64,000 bases of DNA, from contig OZ038423.1 in the NCBI GenBank assembly GCA_964036155.1, positions 18,801,249-18,865,248 on the forward strand, read 5' to 3'. The notes beneath the pieces are model-generated. The model saw only the letters and a list, made by a program, of their open reading frames with translations, was not told the DNA's origin and ran no database searches. Source of the stretch: Diploscapter coronatus (lineage: Eukaryota > Nematoda > Chromadorea > Rhabditida > Rhabditidae). Of this stretch, positions 1-9,718 are shown piece after piece. The first letter of the stretch is position 1. Each line of letters starts with the position of its first letter. The translations under genes and the position numbers were made by a program.

Positions 1-894
1 CATCAATATCTATTATTTCTTTCTGTGTATATTCAGACGATACATTCTTTTGTCAAATTGACTCTTAACAAATATCTGTTCCCGGGGCTGAGCCAAAATT
101 CCGATTCTGAAAAATTTATTCCTGTAAACTTTTATCACTGAGCTGCTCATTTCGAATATTTGAAAATCGTAATCGTAATACCGGTAATTCCTGTTGTTTG
201 TGGTCATTTCTTTTTGCTTCATTATCTAAAGTAGATCTAGTTAAGTAATTTATTCGTGCCTTGAGCAATTAAAACGAGCTATCTAAACTTCTCAAGTCAG
301 TCTATTGGCCATATCTTTCAGCAATTCTTCTATTTCAAACTTCATCTGTACTTCTATCGGGTAAAATATCCGTTAAGCTATTTCAACGAATTACCAATCT
401 AACACCATTAATCTTGCTTATCAGTTCCTAAATTACTTGATATAAGAGTGTCGGAATAGTGAAAGACAATAGTTAGGAATTCAACATTTCAGCATAAGAA
501 CGAGAGTAGTGAGAACATTTCGACATTCCGTCATTTACCTTTTGTTGTTCTCAAGTTTTTTTTTTGTTTTTATGAAACATAAATATCGTTCTTTATTCAT
601 CTTTAGTTTACCTCTGCGATCTGATCAGTGCACGGATCCACGAAACTCTCGGAATCTCTAAAACCTTTCTATAGAAGCTTTCTTCCCATTGAGAAGTTCC
701 TATAGGAAGGATTCTGGAAGTTTCGTAGATCTGGGCACAGGACTGCAAACTCATTTGGAAATCTCGGATTTAACTTGCTAGCAAGTTCGAGTTAAAAATC
801 TGCTAAGCTCTGCATAAACTCGGATTTGATACATGGAAATGACAGTTGCGCATATCTTTCCAAGTGGATACCTTAAAAAGTGATCATAAAAACT
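1..894. other. Non-coding left edge with a foldback hairpin
   Basis: No convincing coding exon is seen. The stretch holds a long imperfect hairpin (628-738) and a 16-base perfect palindrome at 772-787. Two short open frames, including one at 13-222 on the minus strand, have no recognisable domain and no splice context. Sequence homologous to the inverted duplication starts at about 895. Confidence 0.5.
628..738. repeat. Imperfect inverted repeat (foldback)
   Basis: The arm at 628-657 (beginning GTGCACGGATCCACGAAACT) matches the reverse complement of 709-738 (beginning GTGCCCAGATCTACGAAACT) with a few mismatches. A second inner pairing around the two CTATAG motifs (669-674 and 700-705) continues the stem, so the whole ~111 bases can fold into one hairpin. 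It could be a small foldback transposon or an RNA hairpin; no coding capacity is seen. Confidence 0.55.
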
Positions 895-3800
895 CGAACT
901 TCCTCGCTCGTCGTTCTAGTGCCAGTCTTCGACTGTTGTTAAAACTTCGATTACCTTTATAAAATTATTGCAATTTATATAATTTGTCGACTATAAAGAA
1001 GCATTAATTAGTCATCAATAGTTTTGAGAATCAGTGTGAAGATAATTTAAAATTTGATCTTAAAATTAGAATTGAGAATGGAGAATTTAATGAAAAATAC
1101 TCATTCAAATATCTAAATTTATACTTATTACTTTTAAAATCTAGCAGAACATTTTTCTGGTGACAGATTCTCCCAAGAATAATGCAATGCAAACAGTCAA
1201 ATCATTCGTCTATGTTTTTACCACACTCAAAACCTAAATCAAATTGTATTAAAAGGCATTCTTTGAGTAACCAGAACAAATAAAGAATGGCCGGACAATT
1301 GCAAAAGTGTCCCGGATCCGAATCAAACCCATATGGGCTCTAATCACAAAATGGGGAGATTAGGCCCCGCTTCTAAAAATGGGCGAAACTATGCTAATTT
1401 AAAAATTTTGACTTCGACGACAAATGCTCGTTAGATGGTACAAAGAAAACTTTTGCTATGAAAAATTTTCGAAAAATTTAAAAAGGATTCTAGACTAGAC
1501 AGTGGGCCACGTCTACTGAGTCTTCGGGATGTCAGCCACTTTCTGGTTAAGACATCTACCATAATCACATATTTATCCTTAGATATCTCACCTCTGATCT
1601 CTACAACTATCCCAACTTGTCATTAATAGACGTTTTCGTGTTCATCAACTGGTATTCATCTTCCTTCCACACAGCACAGACTCCTCTACTGTCTTCTGAG
1701 AGCAACAGAACTCAACTCTTTTCTTCTTTCTCTTTGCGCGCATTGGTACATCTTTCTTTCCCTAGCATGCTCACAAAATCACGTTTGTTTGCAACGTTCA
1801 ATATCCAAGGATGATATTAGCCGATAGCAGGGACGCTATCTGATCATGCACGTCATAGATACTCTATGCTTTATCGATTCATTCCATCGTAGGTCGTCCC
1901 TAGAATAGCATCCTTGGATGATATTTAAAATTCTGTTTTTAATTGTTTTCAATCACAATTTATCAATAATCATTTCAGATACATTATGGGCATATACTTA
2001 AATAATTATACATATTCCGGGACAGAAAATGGCACAAATATGCATTATGATGCATATTACACAGCACAAATCAGCACAGATAGACATATTGACGATATTT
2101 GGTTTGTAACGCACTCTATTCAGGTTATGTATACCTTGGCCATCTTTATGGCATGGATAATTCAAGTATGTTATTCTTGATCATTTTCTGTATCATCAAA
2201 TCATTATGCTTTTGTTGTTTTCTTCAGGATAACAACAACATGAATTTGGAGATTCCCTTTAAAATTTCTAGCAAATGGAACTATTTTTGCTCGCTCATTT
2301 CACTGATAGGATTTGTTCAAATGACCTCTGAATGGATTCGGAGTTGGAATGAGTAAGATAGTTTACAAGAAGGAAATTTTGATATATGAATGCTTTAATT
2401 ATTTGAAAATTTGATTGTTTCATCATCATAGTGCACGAGTAGAGATGCCAAAAGGTCAAAATTAGCAGTAGCATTTTTGAGCTGCAATAGTGAAAAGTTT
2501 CCGCGTGAAATTCTTCTATGAGTCAGAACATGCAAGTTTGTAGTTGTGAACTTTTCTCGAAAATCGCTTTAAGTGGGAGAAACGGATATCGAAACCGGTA
2601 TCTCGAAAACAAAGGCTCTTCCAACAAGATGCCAAAGAGATTCTGAAACTACGAATCTATTTGCCTACCTCGTGTTTTACTGTTTCTTACCAAAAAAATT
2701 TCCTTTTGAAAAACCATTTGGCGTCTCGATATATGAGAATTAATGCTCACAAGTTCAGTTTTATTAATTCAGAGTTTCATTATTTCATTCATTGTGCGTT
2801 CCATTCGATTTTACTTCTCCAATTGGTGGATCGTGGGTCGCTATTTATTACTTGTTAAAGGTATTAATTAAGTTTTAATATATAGTAATATTTTATTCAT
2901 TCATAAGATAAAACCTTTATTAAAGATTATATTGTTTAGTTATTGATGTTCTTCGAAGTATGTTTTCTACTACACATGCAATTCATGAGTAATAAGCTGC
3001 ACTTTGGATATTTCTATGTGTTTTATTATATTGTAGACCTAACCTATTCTACGCATATCTATACTTCATCCAGTCCATCAGGTAATTTCCCGTCATGAAA
3101 TCGCTTAATTAATTTATTAAAATTAAGCTCCCTGGTTCATCGTGATTGATTACTTCATAACTTTTCTCACTCATGCATATCATGCTGTACGATGTGACTA
3201 TATCATGCCACCAAAATTCATCTGCAAGTTCATAACTTTGTCACAAATCATGCAACAGGTTATCGGACTAAGTTTCACTGGATTGACTTTTCTGATCAAG
3301 GTATGGTATGATTTGAAATTAATAATAAATTTCTCAATTTATAATTTAAGCGAATTCACCTTAAAATAATCCCCGATGAATTTTATGAAATCGAACATCA
3401 ACTTTCAGATTTTCCATGAAGGATGTGAGGAAACTCATGAAACACTAGAATATAATTCAATTTACTTCTCCGTTCTATTGGTTTTCTACCTCAAATATTA
3501 CTATGACGCTTATCTGGCTCGGAATAATCTCTATGATGTAAAGAGAGCACTCAGCGATGTTCAAAGAAGCACTTGTCCAATTGAAGGAAAACCGTACTAT
3601 CAAATACACTTTGAACGGGTAGATAGTTATTTCTTATGAAAAATGCATGATAAACAATTGTCTGACTCACTCAATCCTTTAATTTAGGACGATTTTGGGT
3701 TTTCGGAATTTTCGAGATAGTATTAACAAAACAAGAAATTCCAAGGAAAAACATTCTCTGTGAAAACTAAGAAGAAGATCAAATTCGATCTATAGATTAA

Positions 3801-4172
3801 CAATAACTGAAGCAGCAGATTGTAAATATGTTGATTGTTAAAAATACTTCCTTGACGGCGTAGTACAATATTTGTAATTCCAAACTTTTTTCAAATATCA
3901 TTCCTCATAATTCTATACGCCAAGAGATTTTTAGTCTAACATCTTATTCCTGTCGATTTTTAACAATTAACTCATTATTCCAATATTTGTTCAATTTTTC
4001 TCGAAATGTTCTTCATAAACTCTGGAACAATAAACCCATCTCAATATTCGTCGTTTATATGTGTGAAATTTTGCCAAAAATAAAGAAACTCAGTTGCATT
4101 TGACCTCTAGATTTGAATGTCTCGTCACTTTATAACACTATCCATCATCTCTCGTTTATTCTATCTTTGTTA
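895..4172 (+). repeat. Inverted duplication, left arm
   Basis: This ~3.3-kb block is repeated in reverse orientation at 21803-25130, with scattered substitutions and small indels. Both arms carry, in the same order, a hairpin-bearing 370-base repeat, a ~165-base repeat (1297-1460 here) and a broken elongase-like gene. Homology ends near 4172, where the two copies diverge abruptly. The spacer between the arms (~17.6 kb) contains unrelated genes. It is either a segmental inverted duplication or two copies of a large mobile unit; no target-site duplication was identified. Confidence 0.8.
1986..3639 (+). pseudogene. ELO-family fatty acid elongase-like gene, copy A (probably broken)
   Basis: Exons read as 1986-2165, 2228-2352, 2759-2858, about 2942-2980, about 3041-3090, 3128-3300 and 3409-3639. 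A 3' splice site 7 bases before the ATG suggests a trans-spliced start. Family evidence: a multi-pass hydrophobic protein, an LVDRGSLFIT segment like the ELO 'LxELGDTxFIV' helix, WFIVIDYF then FITLSQIMQQVIG like the ELO 'NYFVHxxMY...FITxLQxxQ' region, and a final membrane exon ending with a basic tail. Oddities: exon 3 ends in an in-frame TAA (2856-2858) just before its donor, and no HxxHH catalytic box is present; no His-His codon pair exists between 2661 and 3130. The same stop and the same gap occur in copy B, so decay came before the duplication. ELO enzymes act in the ER in the condensation step of very-long-chain fatty acid synthesis; this copy is unlikely to catalyse it. Exon 4-5 boundaries are uncertain. 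Confidence 0.65.
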
Positions 4173-4748
4173 CCTCTACTATATAATTTCGTAACCACCC
4201 TTTTTTTAATTTCAATTTTCATACCAATTATACAAATCAACTATGGAGATTTCAAAAATAAAATCTATTTTCAATTTTGACTTCAGAAATTGTCGAAATT
4301 AGCATAAAATCGATTTTTAACCACTTTTGACAGTTTTTTACTCAAAATTCAATTTTCTATTTCGAAAATCAAAGATCCATATCTTACAGTTTGTTGCAAA
4401 TTTCATTAGCTTCAAAATTATGTATAACATGCCAAAGTAAAAATGCACTCGTGGGGCGTGTAATCAAACTGAATGCGAAGTGTCGTCAATAGCTGTTCAC
4501 AAGAAATCGAGTAACTATTTCTGTTATATATTTTGAAATTACTATGAAATAATATTGAACTTAGTTACAGAATTTTGAAATACAATATTTTAAAGACTTT
4601 ATTTCAGTTACAATTATCCTCATCACTCTTGGATGTCTTCGAGGGTTGTCTGTATCATGTGCATCGGATTAAAACGTACGAAATTGAATAGATACTTTTT
4701 ATTAAAATCATGAAAGTTACGAAGCTAAATATATTGAAATTGAAGATT
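4173..4748. other. Intergenic, 3' flank of the F-box/kelch gene
   Basis: No coding signal is seen. A minus-strand AATAAA polyadenylation signal (TTTATT on +, 4698-4703) lies about 46 bases past the stop of the F-box/kelch gene. Confidence 0.5.
4698..4703 (-). terminator. Polyadenylation signal of the F-box/kelch gene
   Basis: AATAAA on the minus strand, about 46 bases downstream of the stop codon at 4749-4751. Distance and orientation fit a 3' end for that gene; this is inference from the hexamer alone. Confidence 0.4.
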
Positions 4749-6002
4749 TCAAATATTAAATTTTCCAACTTCTTGCCATTTATTCGTTCGTGGATCGTAT
4801 TCCTCTATTGAATTACAAAAATTTGCATATATAATTTTTTTAAATCTAAGTTAACAAATATTTCGTATAAAGATATGAAAAATCTCAGCTCACCCTCCGA
4901 TAGCATACAACTTCCCATTAGCGACAATGAGCGAATGATTCCATCTTTCCTGATTCGTATCAGCGATGTTAGAAATTCGATTGCCAACTGGAGCTGAGGG
5001 GTCGAAACACAAACAGGATTTGAATACATAACCATCACTAAATATATAATGATACATTATTTATCATACAAAATTAACGATTTTCGTCCTCCAGTTATGT
5101 AAATTTTTCCATTTAACGATGCAACTCCAAATGAAACTCGTTGTTCTGGAATCTCTTCTATTTCAACCCATTCCCGTTCATCATCTGATAATCGATATAT
5201 CTTTCTACTTTCACGACCATCAATAACTGAATATCCATGATTACAATAATGAACATGCTATAATGTGACCGTATAAAATTTCATCGCATCTTATTGTTTG
5301 AGCACCACTAATTGGAAGAGGAAAAACAGGTCCTGTTTGCCATTTTCCATCTATTAAAACCTGAATAAATTATTTTATGGATTTAATTCGATCTTCTTAC
5401 ATCAACTCGATTCGAATAATCCACATATAATCCAGGAACCCTTCCACCCAAATAATACAATTTGTCTTTGAAATAAGCGACCGATGCACCATCACGCCAT
5501 TCAGGAGGATCTGATCCTACAATAAAATTAAACCAATCTATTGGCTTTTGTAATGCTACCTCTAGTGATTTGTCGAGTATTCAGATCGAAAATTTCAAAC
5601 GATTTGTTATAAGCTCTAATTGCGAAAATCTAAAATTTACAAAACTGGCAACGACAAATAAAATAATCTACCTTATCTTTTGTGGTTGCAACTTCCGATG
5701 GCGATAAATAATTAGTAAATTTCGTAATCTGCTCAACAGAATTAGTATGCGAATCAAACAGACAGATTCCCCCTTCCCAAGTTTTGCCGTTTCTATAAAA
5801 CACTAAAAATAAAATTAACTTTCGCTCATACAAGAAATATTTTCCTACGATGGAATAAAATTTTCCTCTCAAGCGCCATCGGCAGATATTTCTTGATTAT
5901 TTTCATCATTCGATTGTTAGTCCAGGCCAATTCTCCCAGATCTTTGGATTCGGGATATTCGCAGATCAACAATATAATTTCGACTGGTAAATTGGCCAGC
6001 AT
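4749..6002 (-). CDS. F-box/kelch-repeat protein
   Basis: Eight exons (5849-6002, 5672-5802, 5560-5629, 5401-5516, 5270-5360, 5079-5226, 4894-5037, 4749-4845) join in frame to 316 residues. All seven introns are 40-48 bases. The N-terminus (LANLPVEIILLICEY) is an F-box; the rest is a run of kelch-type blades (for example LYYLGGRVPGLYVDY, IYITGGR, LYAIGG, and a final NSIEEYDPRTNKWQEVG). F-box/kelch proteins are substrate receptors of SCF (Skp1-Cullin-F-box) ubiquitin ligases: the F-box would bind Skp1 and the propeller would bind substrate. About five to six blades are visible. The start chosen is the ATG 25 bases after a TTGTTCAG 3' splice site (likely trans-splice acceptor); reading could begin further up only at a non-ATG codon. 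The substrate cannot be inferred. Confidence 0.85.
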
Positions 6003-6689
6003 CTTTGTTAATTCTTTGTTAAGAGATCTGAACAATCAGCATAGTATTATTTCAAAATGGAAATAGTAAAAGAGTTGGCTGAATGAGAAGTCTGCAATTA
6101 ATGATTTAGAAATGAAGTAACTCTGTTTAGGTAACATCAAGTTGAGATACGAAATATAAAAATTGAAGCTAGAAATAAATGAGGAAGAAAAAGAAAAATG
6201 GTCATTCATGGAAGACGAGAATTGAGAACTGAATGAAGGATGACGAATTTGGCAAGTGGATCTTTGGGTCACTTGCTCCCTATTTTCTGTATTTTTTCAT
6301 GCACTATTTCCTCTTCATTGATTATACAGGTGATTTTTGGAGGTGTGTTGTGATCTCTTTCAAAAACCCTTTGGTTAAAATTCTCTTCACATTTATGATC
6401 GTAGTTTAGCAAGTGTGAATGAAGTAGAATTGAACGGGAACTAGATTGGGGAAAATTAAAGTTTTGAACTTCATAAACTTATGTTATGATAATCAGATTT
6501 GAAAGACCATTGGAACAGACACGATAGAAGTAGATGAAATGATGATACCAGTCGCTTTACCGGGTGCTTAAGAGCGCACAGACCTAGTGAGGACTTAAGT
6601 CAAGATTTCTCTATGACCAACCCGCCATAATATGTTCTCCACAATTTTGTATCTCTAACCTGAAATTTAAAAATTTTGAGAAAATCTTT

Positions 6690-6862
6690 TATAGCAAAAA
6701 AGTTTTCTTTGTACCATCTAACGAGCATTTTTCGTCGAAGTCAAAATTTTTAAATTAGCATAGTTTCGCCCATTTTTAGAAGCGGGGCCTAATCTCCCCA
6801 TTTTGTGATTAGAGCCCATGTGGGTTTGATTCGGATCCGGGACACTTTTGCAATTGTCTGGA
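6690..6862 (+). repeat. ~165-base interspersed repeat, copy 2 of 3
   Basis: Near-identical to 24555-24725 (+) and to the reverse complement of 1297-1460. The shared core runs from CTTTGTACCATCTAACGAG to GATCCGGGACACTTTTGCAA. The other two copies lie inside the arms of the inverted duplication; this one stands alone. One frame on the minus strand is open across most of it in all copies, but no domain is recognised. Confidence 0.75.
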
Positions 6863-7296
6863 CCCTTATTACAGATATTCGTGGATTGACTTAAAATTTT
6901 CGAGATAGTAATGCCTTGAAAAACATAATCTTGCATTATTCTATCTGAAATTTGCCCTCCAACAAGTTATCAGTATCTTTTCTTTCTTCCTCTTTTTAGG
7001 AGCAGTTTCATAATTGTGATTGATAGTTGATCACGAGGGATTGGTTGCTTTTAAAAAAATTCAGTGTCTATTACATATTATCACTTATGAACAATCGTGC
7101 TCATTTTCAATCAACCAGCTGCACTTCAAGTGCAATAATCTGCTTCTCACAGTCATGTTTTGATTATTTGCGTGTCGATTTTCTAGTCTTCGATAGCCTC
7201 CGGTTCAATCAATCTAACCTTCCTTTGCACTGATAACACAAACACTCATCTTCATTTGTGAGCATCATTTGTCCACATTCAATCGTCTTTCATACG

Positions 7297-7306
7297 TCCC
7301 CTTCAG
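7297..7306 (+). promoter_or_regulatory. Likely spliced-leader acceptor of the acyl-CoA-binding gene
   Basis: GTCCCCTTCAG ends at the base before the ATG. No upstream cis exon is needed to supply coding sequence, so this fits an SL trans-splice site and fixes the start codon. Confidence 0.5.
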
Positions 7307-9408
7307 ATGTCTGAAATTCCCACTTCTAGGCGTAGTTACAGCATTGAAGAACAATTCAATGCGGCCGTGTGGATCGTTCAGCATTTGCCCAAAGAAGGTT
7401 CGTCTTTCCAACTATTTAGTAGCTTACAATCAAACAAATAATTCTCCACTTATCTATTTTCTTTTCATTGGTAGCAAATTCCTCGTTTAGCGAAATTATT
7501 GACTAGTGCTATACATAACCAAAAATAAGCACTTTCGTCGGAAATTGTTTCCAAAAATGCACTATGGGTTTCGATTGTTCTCAATCAATATTTCAAGAAG
7601 GAAAAAATAGAATCAAAGGAAAAGCCACGATGAATTTATGAGAATAGGTACGATAAAGACTGAGAAAAACTGCATGATTTTACATCAATTAGTGTAACAA
7701 CAGAATGGTTCTTTGAAGGAGTTATAAATTCTGTTCAAATAAACACTTTATTCGACGAAATTGACGTGTGAATTTGGATGTCCGAAATGAGAAGAGATGA
7801 AGAGGAGATGAATTCATTTGTCCTTTTCGAAACCGATCGCCTTGGTGACCTGTCCTCTTTCGTTCGAAATCGCCAATGTCTCATTGTCGTTGTTCCTTAC
7901 CAAGTAGATTCTGCGGCCATCGGCGCACTACAAGAAGAGCTTTATGATTTTATAACTACCGATCAGAAATGAATCGCAATTCTGACGTAGGGAAACTTCG
8001 ACTCAAGTCAGGAAATTTGTGAAGATTAACTTCGATTTCGATTCCGTCTTGTTTCTGATAATTATCTCCTTTTTCTGATTGCAAACCTTGAGTGCATAGA
8101 TGGTCTCGTTGTTTGCGGGTCTGAAGATGTGAATGAGTTTGCCTCCGTCGCTCAGCTTGTGCAAAGTCTTGTGGTCCCCTGCAGTTGTTCATTTTTATTA
8201 AATACCTGTTTTACTCATCAATTGCAGTCATTTCACTGTATGTCTTTCTGCTCTGCCTTACCAGGACCGAGCTTCAGGTTGGGGCAAATGACCGTCGAAG
8301 TGGTCGATTTGAAGGACGACGCAGCAGACGTACTTTTGGCTGGTCTCTCCAGGTTCTGCTGCAAGGCATTCATCCATTTCATAGCATTTTCGAGTTTGTG
8401 AATGATACACGAATGAATTCACCGTGAAAAATCTTGGCTTCCTGTATTTACACCGTCGGAACACTGATACCGTCTTTCTTATTTCTTCCTTTTGCCTACA
8501 TACTCCCTCGCTCTAAAATCGCAGTGTATAATACAGTAATATAGGAGGGCCAAAATCTTCGATGCTCAACTCCGTGTCTCCTTGAGTTTTTCCTCTTCCA
8601 ACAAACTAACCATCATGGCCTCAATGACTGGTCTGTAGGAGAATCCTCTGGGGAATTTGGCAGGTTCAGCGTTGTTGATGTCGCTCATCAAGTTGATTCG
8701 AGTCGACCCTGATTCGATAATGAAGTTCATCCAGATTCGACAGTCAACTAATATTTCCTCTGCTGCTTGCTAATTTCATTGCACTCTTCCAGTGGAGAAT
8801 TGTAGAGATGAAGCAGTGTCAGATTGTGAACAGTACTGATCTGCAGTTCAGAAACGATTTTCAAAACTGGCCACGAGATTTTCACTCCAATCGATAGCAT
8901 TTCTCATTCAGAACAGTTCTGATTGTGCAAAACTATAATGAAAAATCGAAGGAAAAGACTATTCTAGATCAGCTATCGCATGAATTGCCTGTTGCAGAAA
9001 TCGATACCGATATTGATTCTAATCTTTAAAAATAGGAGATTTGAATTCATCCTAGTGAAAGTTATTCCCAATTTCAACCGATTACTATCAGTTACCGTAA
9101 CTTATCATCATTCAGAATGACGATGTCTTCAATTCAGGCCCAGTGGAAAACAGCTGGTCAGACAAGTTGAAGATGTACGCTCTCTACAAGCAGGCCACTG
9201 CAGGCAAATGCACCACCCCACAGCCTTACCTGTTCCAAATCGAGGAAAGACTCAAATGGTAAATGAAGGATGGAGGTGGAGGGAAATGGAGGAAAGATTA
9301 AGGAATGCTTGGAGTGAATTGGAGGACAAGGAGATGCAAGAGGCCATGGCTGAATATGTCGAGTTGGCACTCGAATTGGTGGGTGCAAATGATGATGAAA
9401 TTGATTAG
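7307..9408 (+). CDS. Acyl-CoA-binding protein
   Basis: Three exons (7307-7397, 9138-9258, 9303-9408) give 105 residues, close to the usual length of a stand-alone ACBP. The family pattern is clear: FNAAVWIVQHLPKEGPV, then KLKMYALYKQATAGKC, then ERLKWNAWSEL and MAEYVE. These contain the conserved YxLYKQAT, KW and W positions that line the acyl-CoA pocket. The protein would bind long-chain acyl-CoA esters in the cytosol and carry them to metabolic enzymes. A 3' splice site (CCCCTTCAG) abuts the ATG directly, so the mRNA is probably trans-spliced with no extra leader. Intron 2 is 44 bases; intron 1 is 1,740 bases and hosts two minus-strand small genes. A GTGGGT donor-like site late in exon 3 could in principle splice in frame to 9688 downstream, giving a longer isoform; this is speculation. 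Confidence 0.88.
7814..8382 (-). CDS. Small unrecognised protein nested in the acyl-CoA-binding gene intron
   Basis: Three exons (8262-8382, 8087-8178, 7814-7927) join in frame to 108 residues with good splice sites (GTAAGG donor; CTGCAG and TTGTAG acceptors). The N-terminal third is Ser/Thr-rich after a short helix (MKWMNALQQNLE). The C-terminal half alternates strands and turns with two similar units, KLIHIFRPANNETIYAL and RIYLVRNNDNETLAI, suggesting a small beta-rich fold. I do not recognise the family. It lies entirely inside intron 1 of the opposite-strand acyl-CoA-binding gene. Upstream of the ATG the frame is closed by TGA, so this is a plausible full-length protein, but alternative upstream exons cannot be excluded. 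Confidence 0.5.
8566..8900 (-). CDS. Second small unrecognised gene in the same intron
   Basis: Two exons (8856-8900 and 8566-8769) join in frame to 82 residues around an 87-base intron. The second exon is clearly protein-like (RIWMNFIIESGSTRINLMSD, then AEPAKFPRGFSYRPVIEAMM, then a charged EEEKLKE tail). I do not recognise the family. The first exon is less certain: read without splicing, it stays open for about 49 residues in another frame and then stops, so this could also be part of a longer or decayed gene. It is encoded opposite to the acyl-CoA-binding gene and upstream of the neighbouring nested gene on the same strand. Confidence 0.4.
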
Positions 9409-9718
9409 ATTACTGTTTTTCATCAAAATCTGGCCCTGTTTCTCATTCGCTTTCTCACGTTCAAACGTTCTCTCGTCTATTTGCTAAATTTGTAAGAAAA
9501 AAAAAAAGTATTGAATAGGAGAGTCATGACCGTTCCAAATGGTATTTCTAAACTCGGCATCTTATCACTACGATACAGTCACTTTACTCTGTTTGCTGTC
9601 AAAATATATATGTCTCAGAGAATGAGAAGCCAAAAATGAGAGCCAGGGCCAGATTTGAATGAAAAAGTATAAAGGTTTGCATTGCAGATAGAAAAAGCCG
9701 AAGGCGAGCACGACATAA

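Larger units (their letters stand above)
6003..7306. other. Intergenic region with one interspersed repeat
   Basis: The stretch separates the divergently transcribed F-box/kelch and acyl-CoA-binding genes and should contain both promoters. It carries the copy of the ~165-base repeat at 6690-6862. Other open frames here lack domains and splice structure. Confidence 0.5.

Noticed and set aside
2984..3040. HAIHE as a variant elongase His box
   Set aside because: It lies inside a stretch with a strong GTATGT donor and TTGTAG acceptor, so it is probably intronic; kept only as a possible remnant.
6718..6936. 72-codon minus-strand frame across the interspersed repeat
   Set aside because: No ATG context conserved between copies and no domain; repeats of this kind often keep chance open frames.
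7778..8427. Plus-strand open frames in the acyl-CoA-binding gene intron
   Set aside because: The minus strand gives a spliced three-exon reading with consensus sites; the plus frames end without donors and look like shadows.
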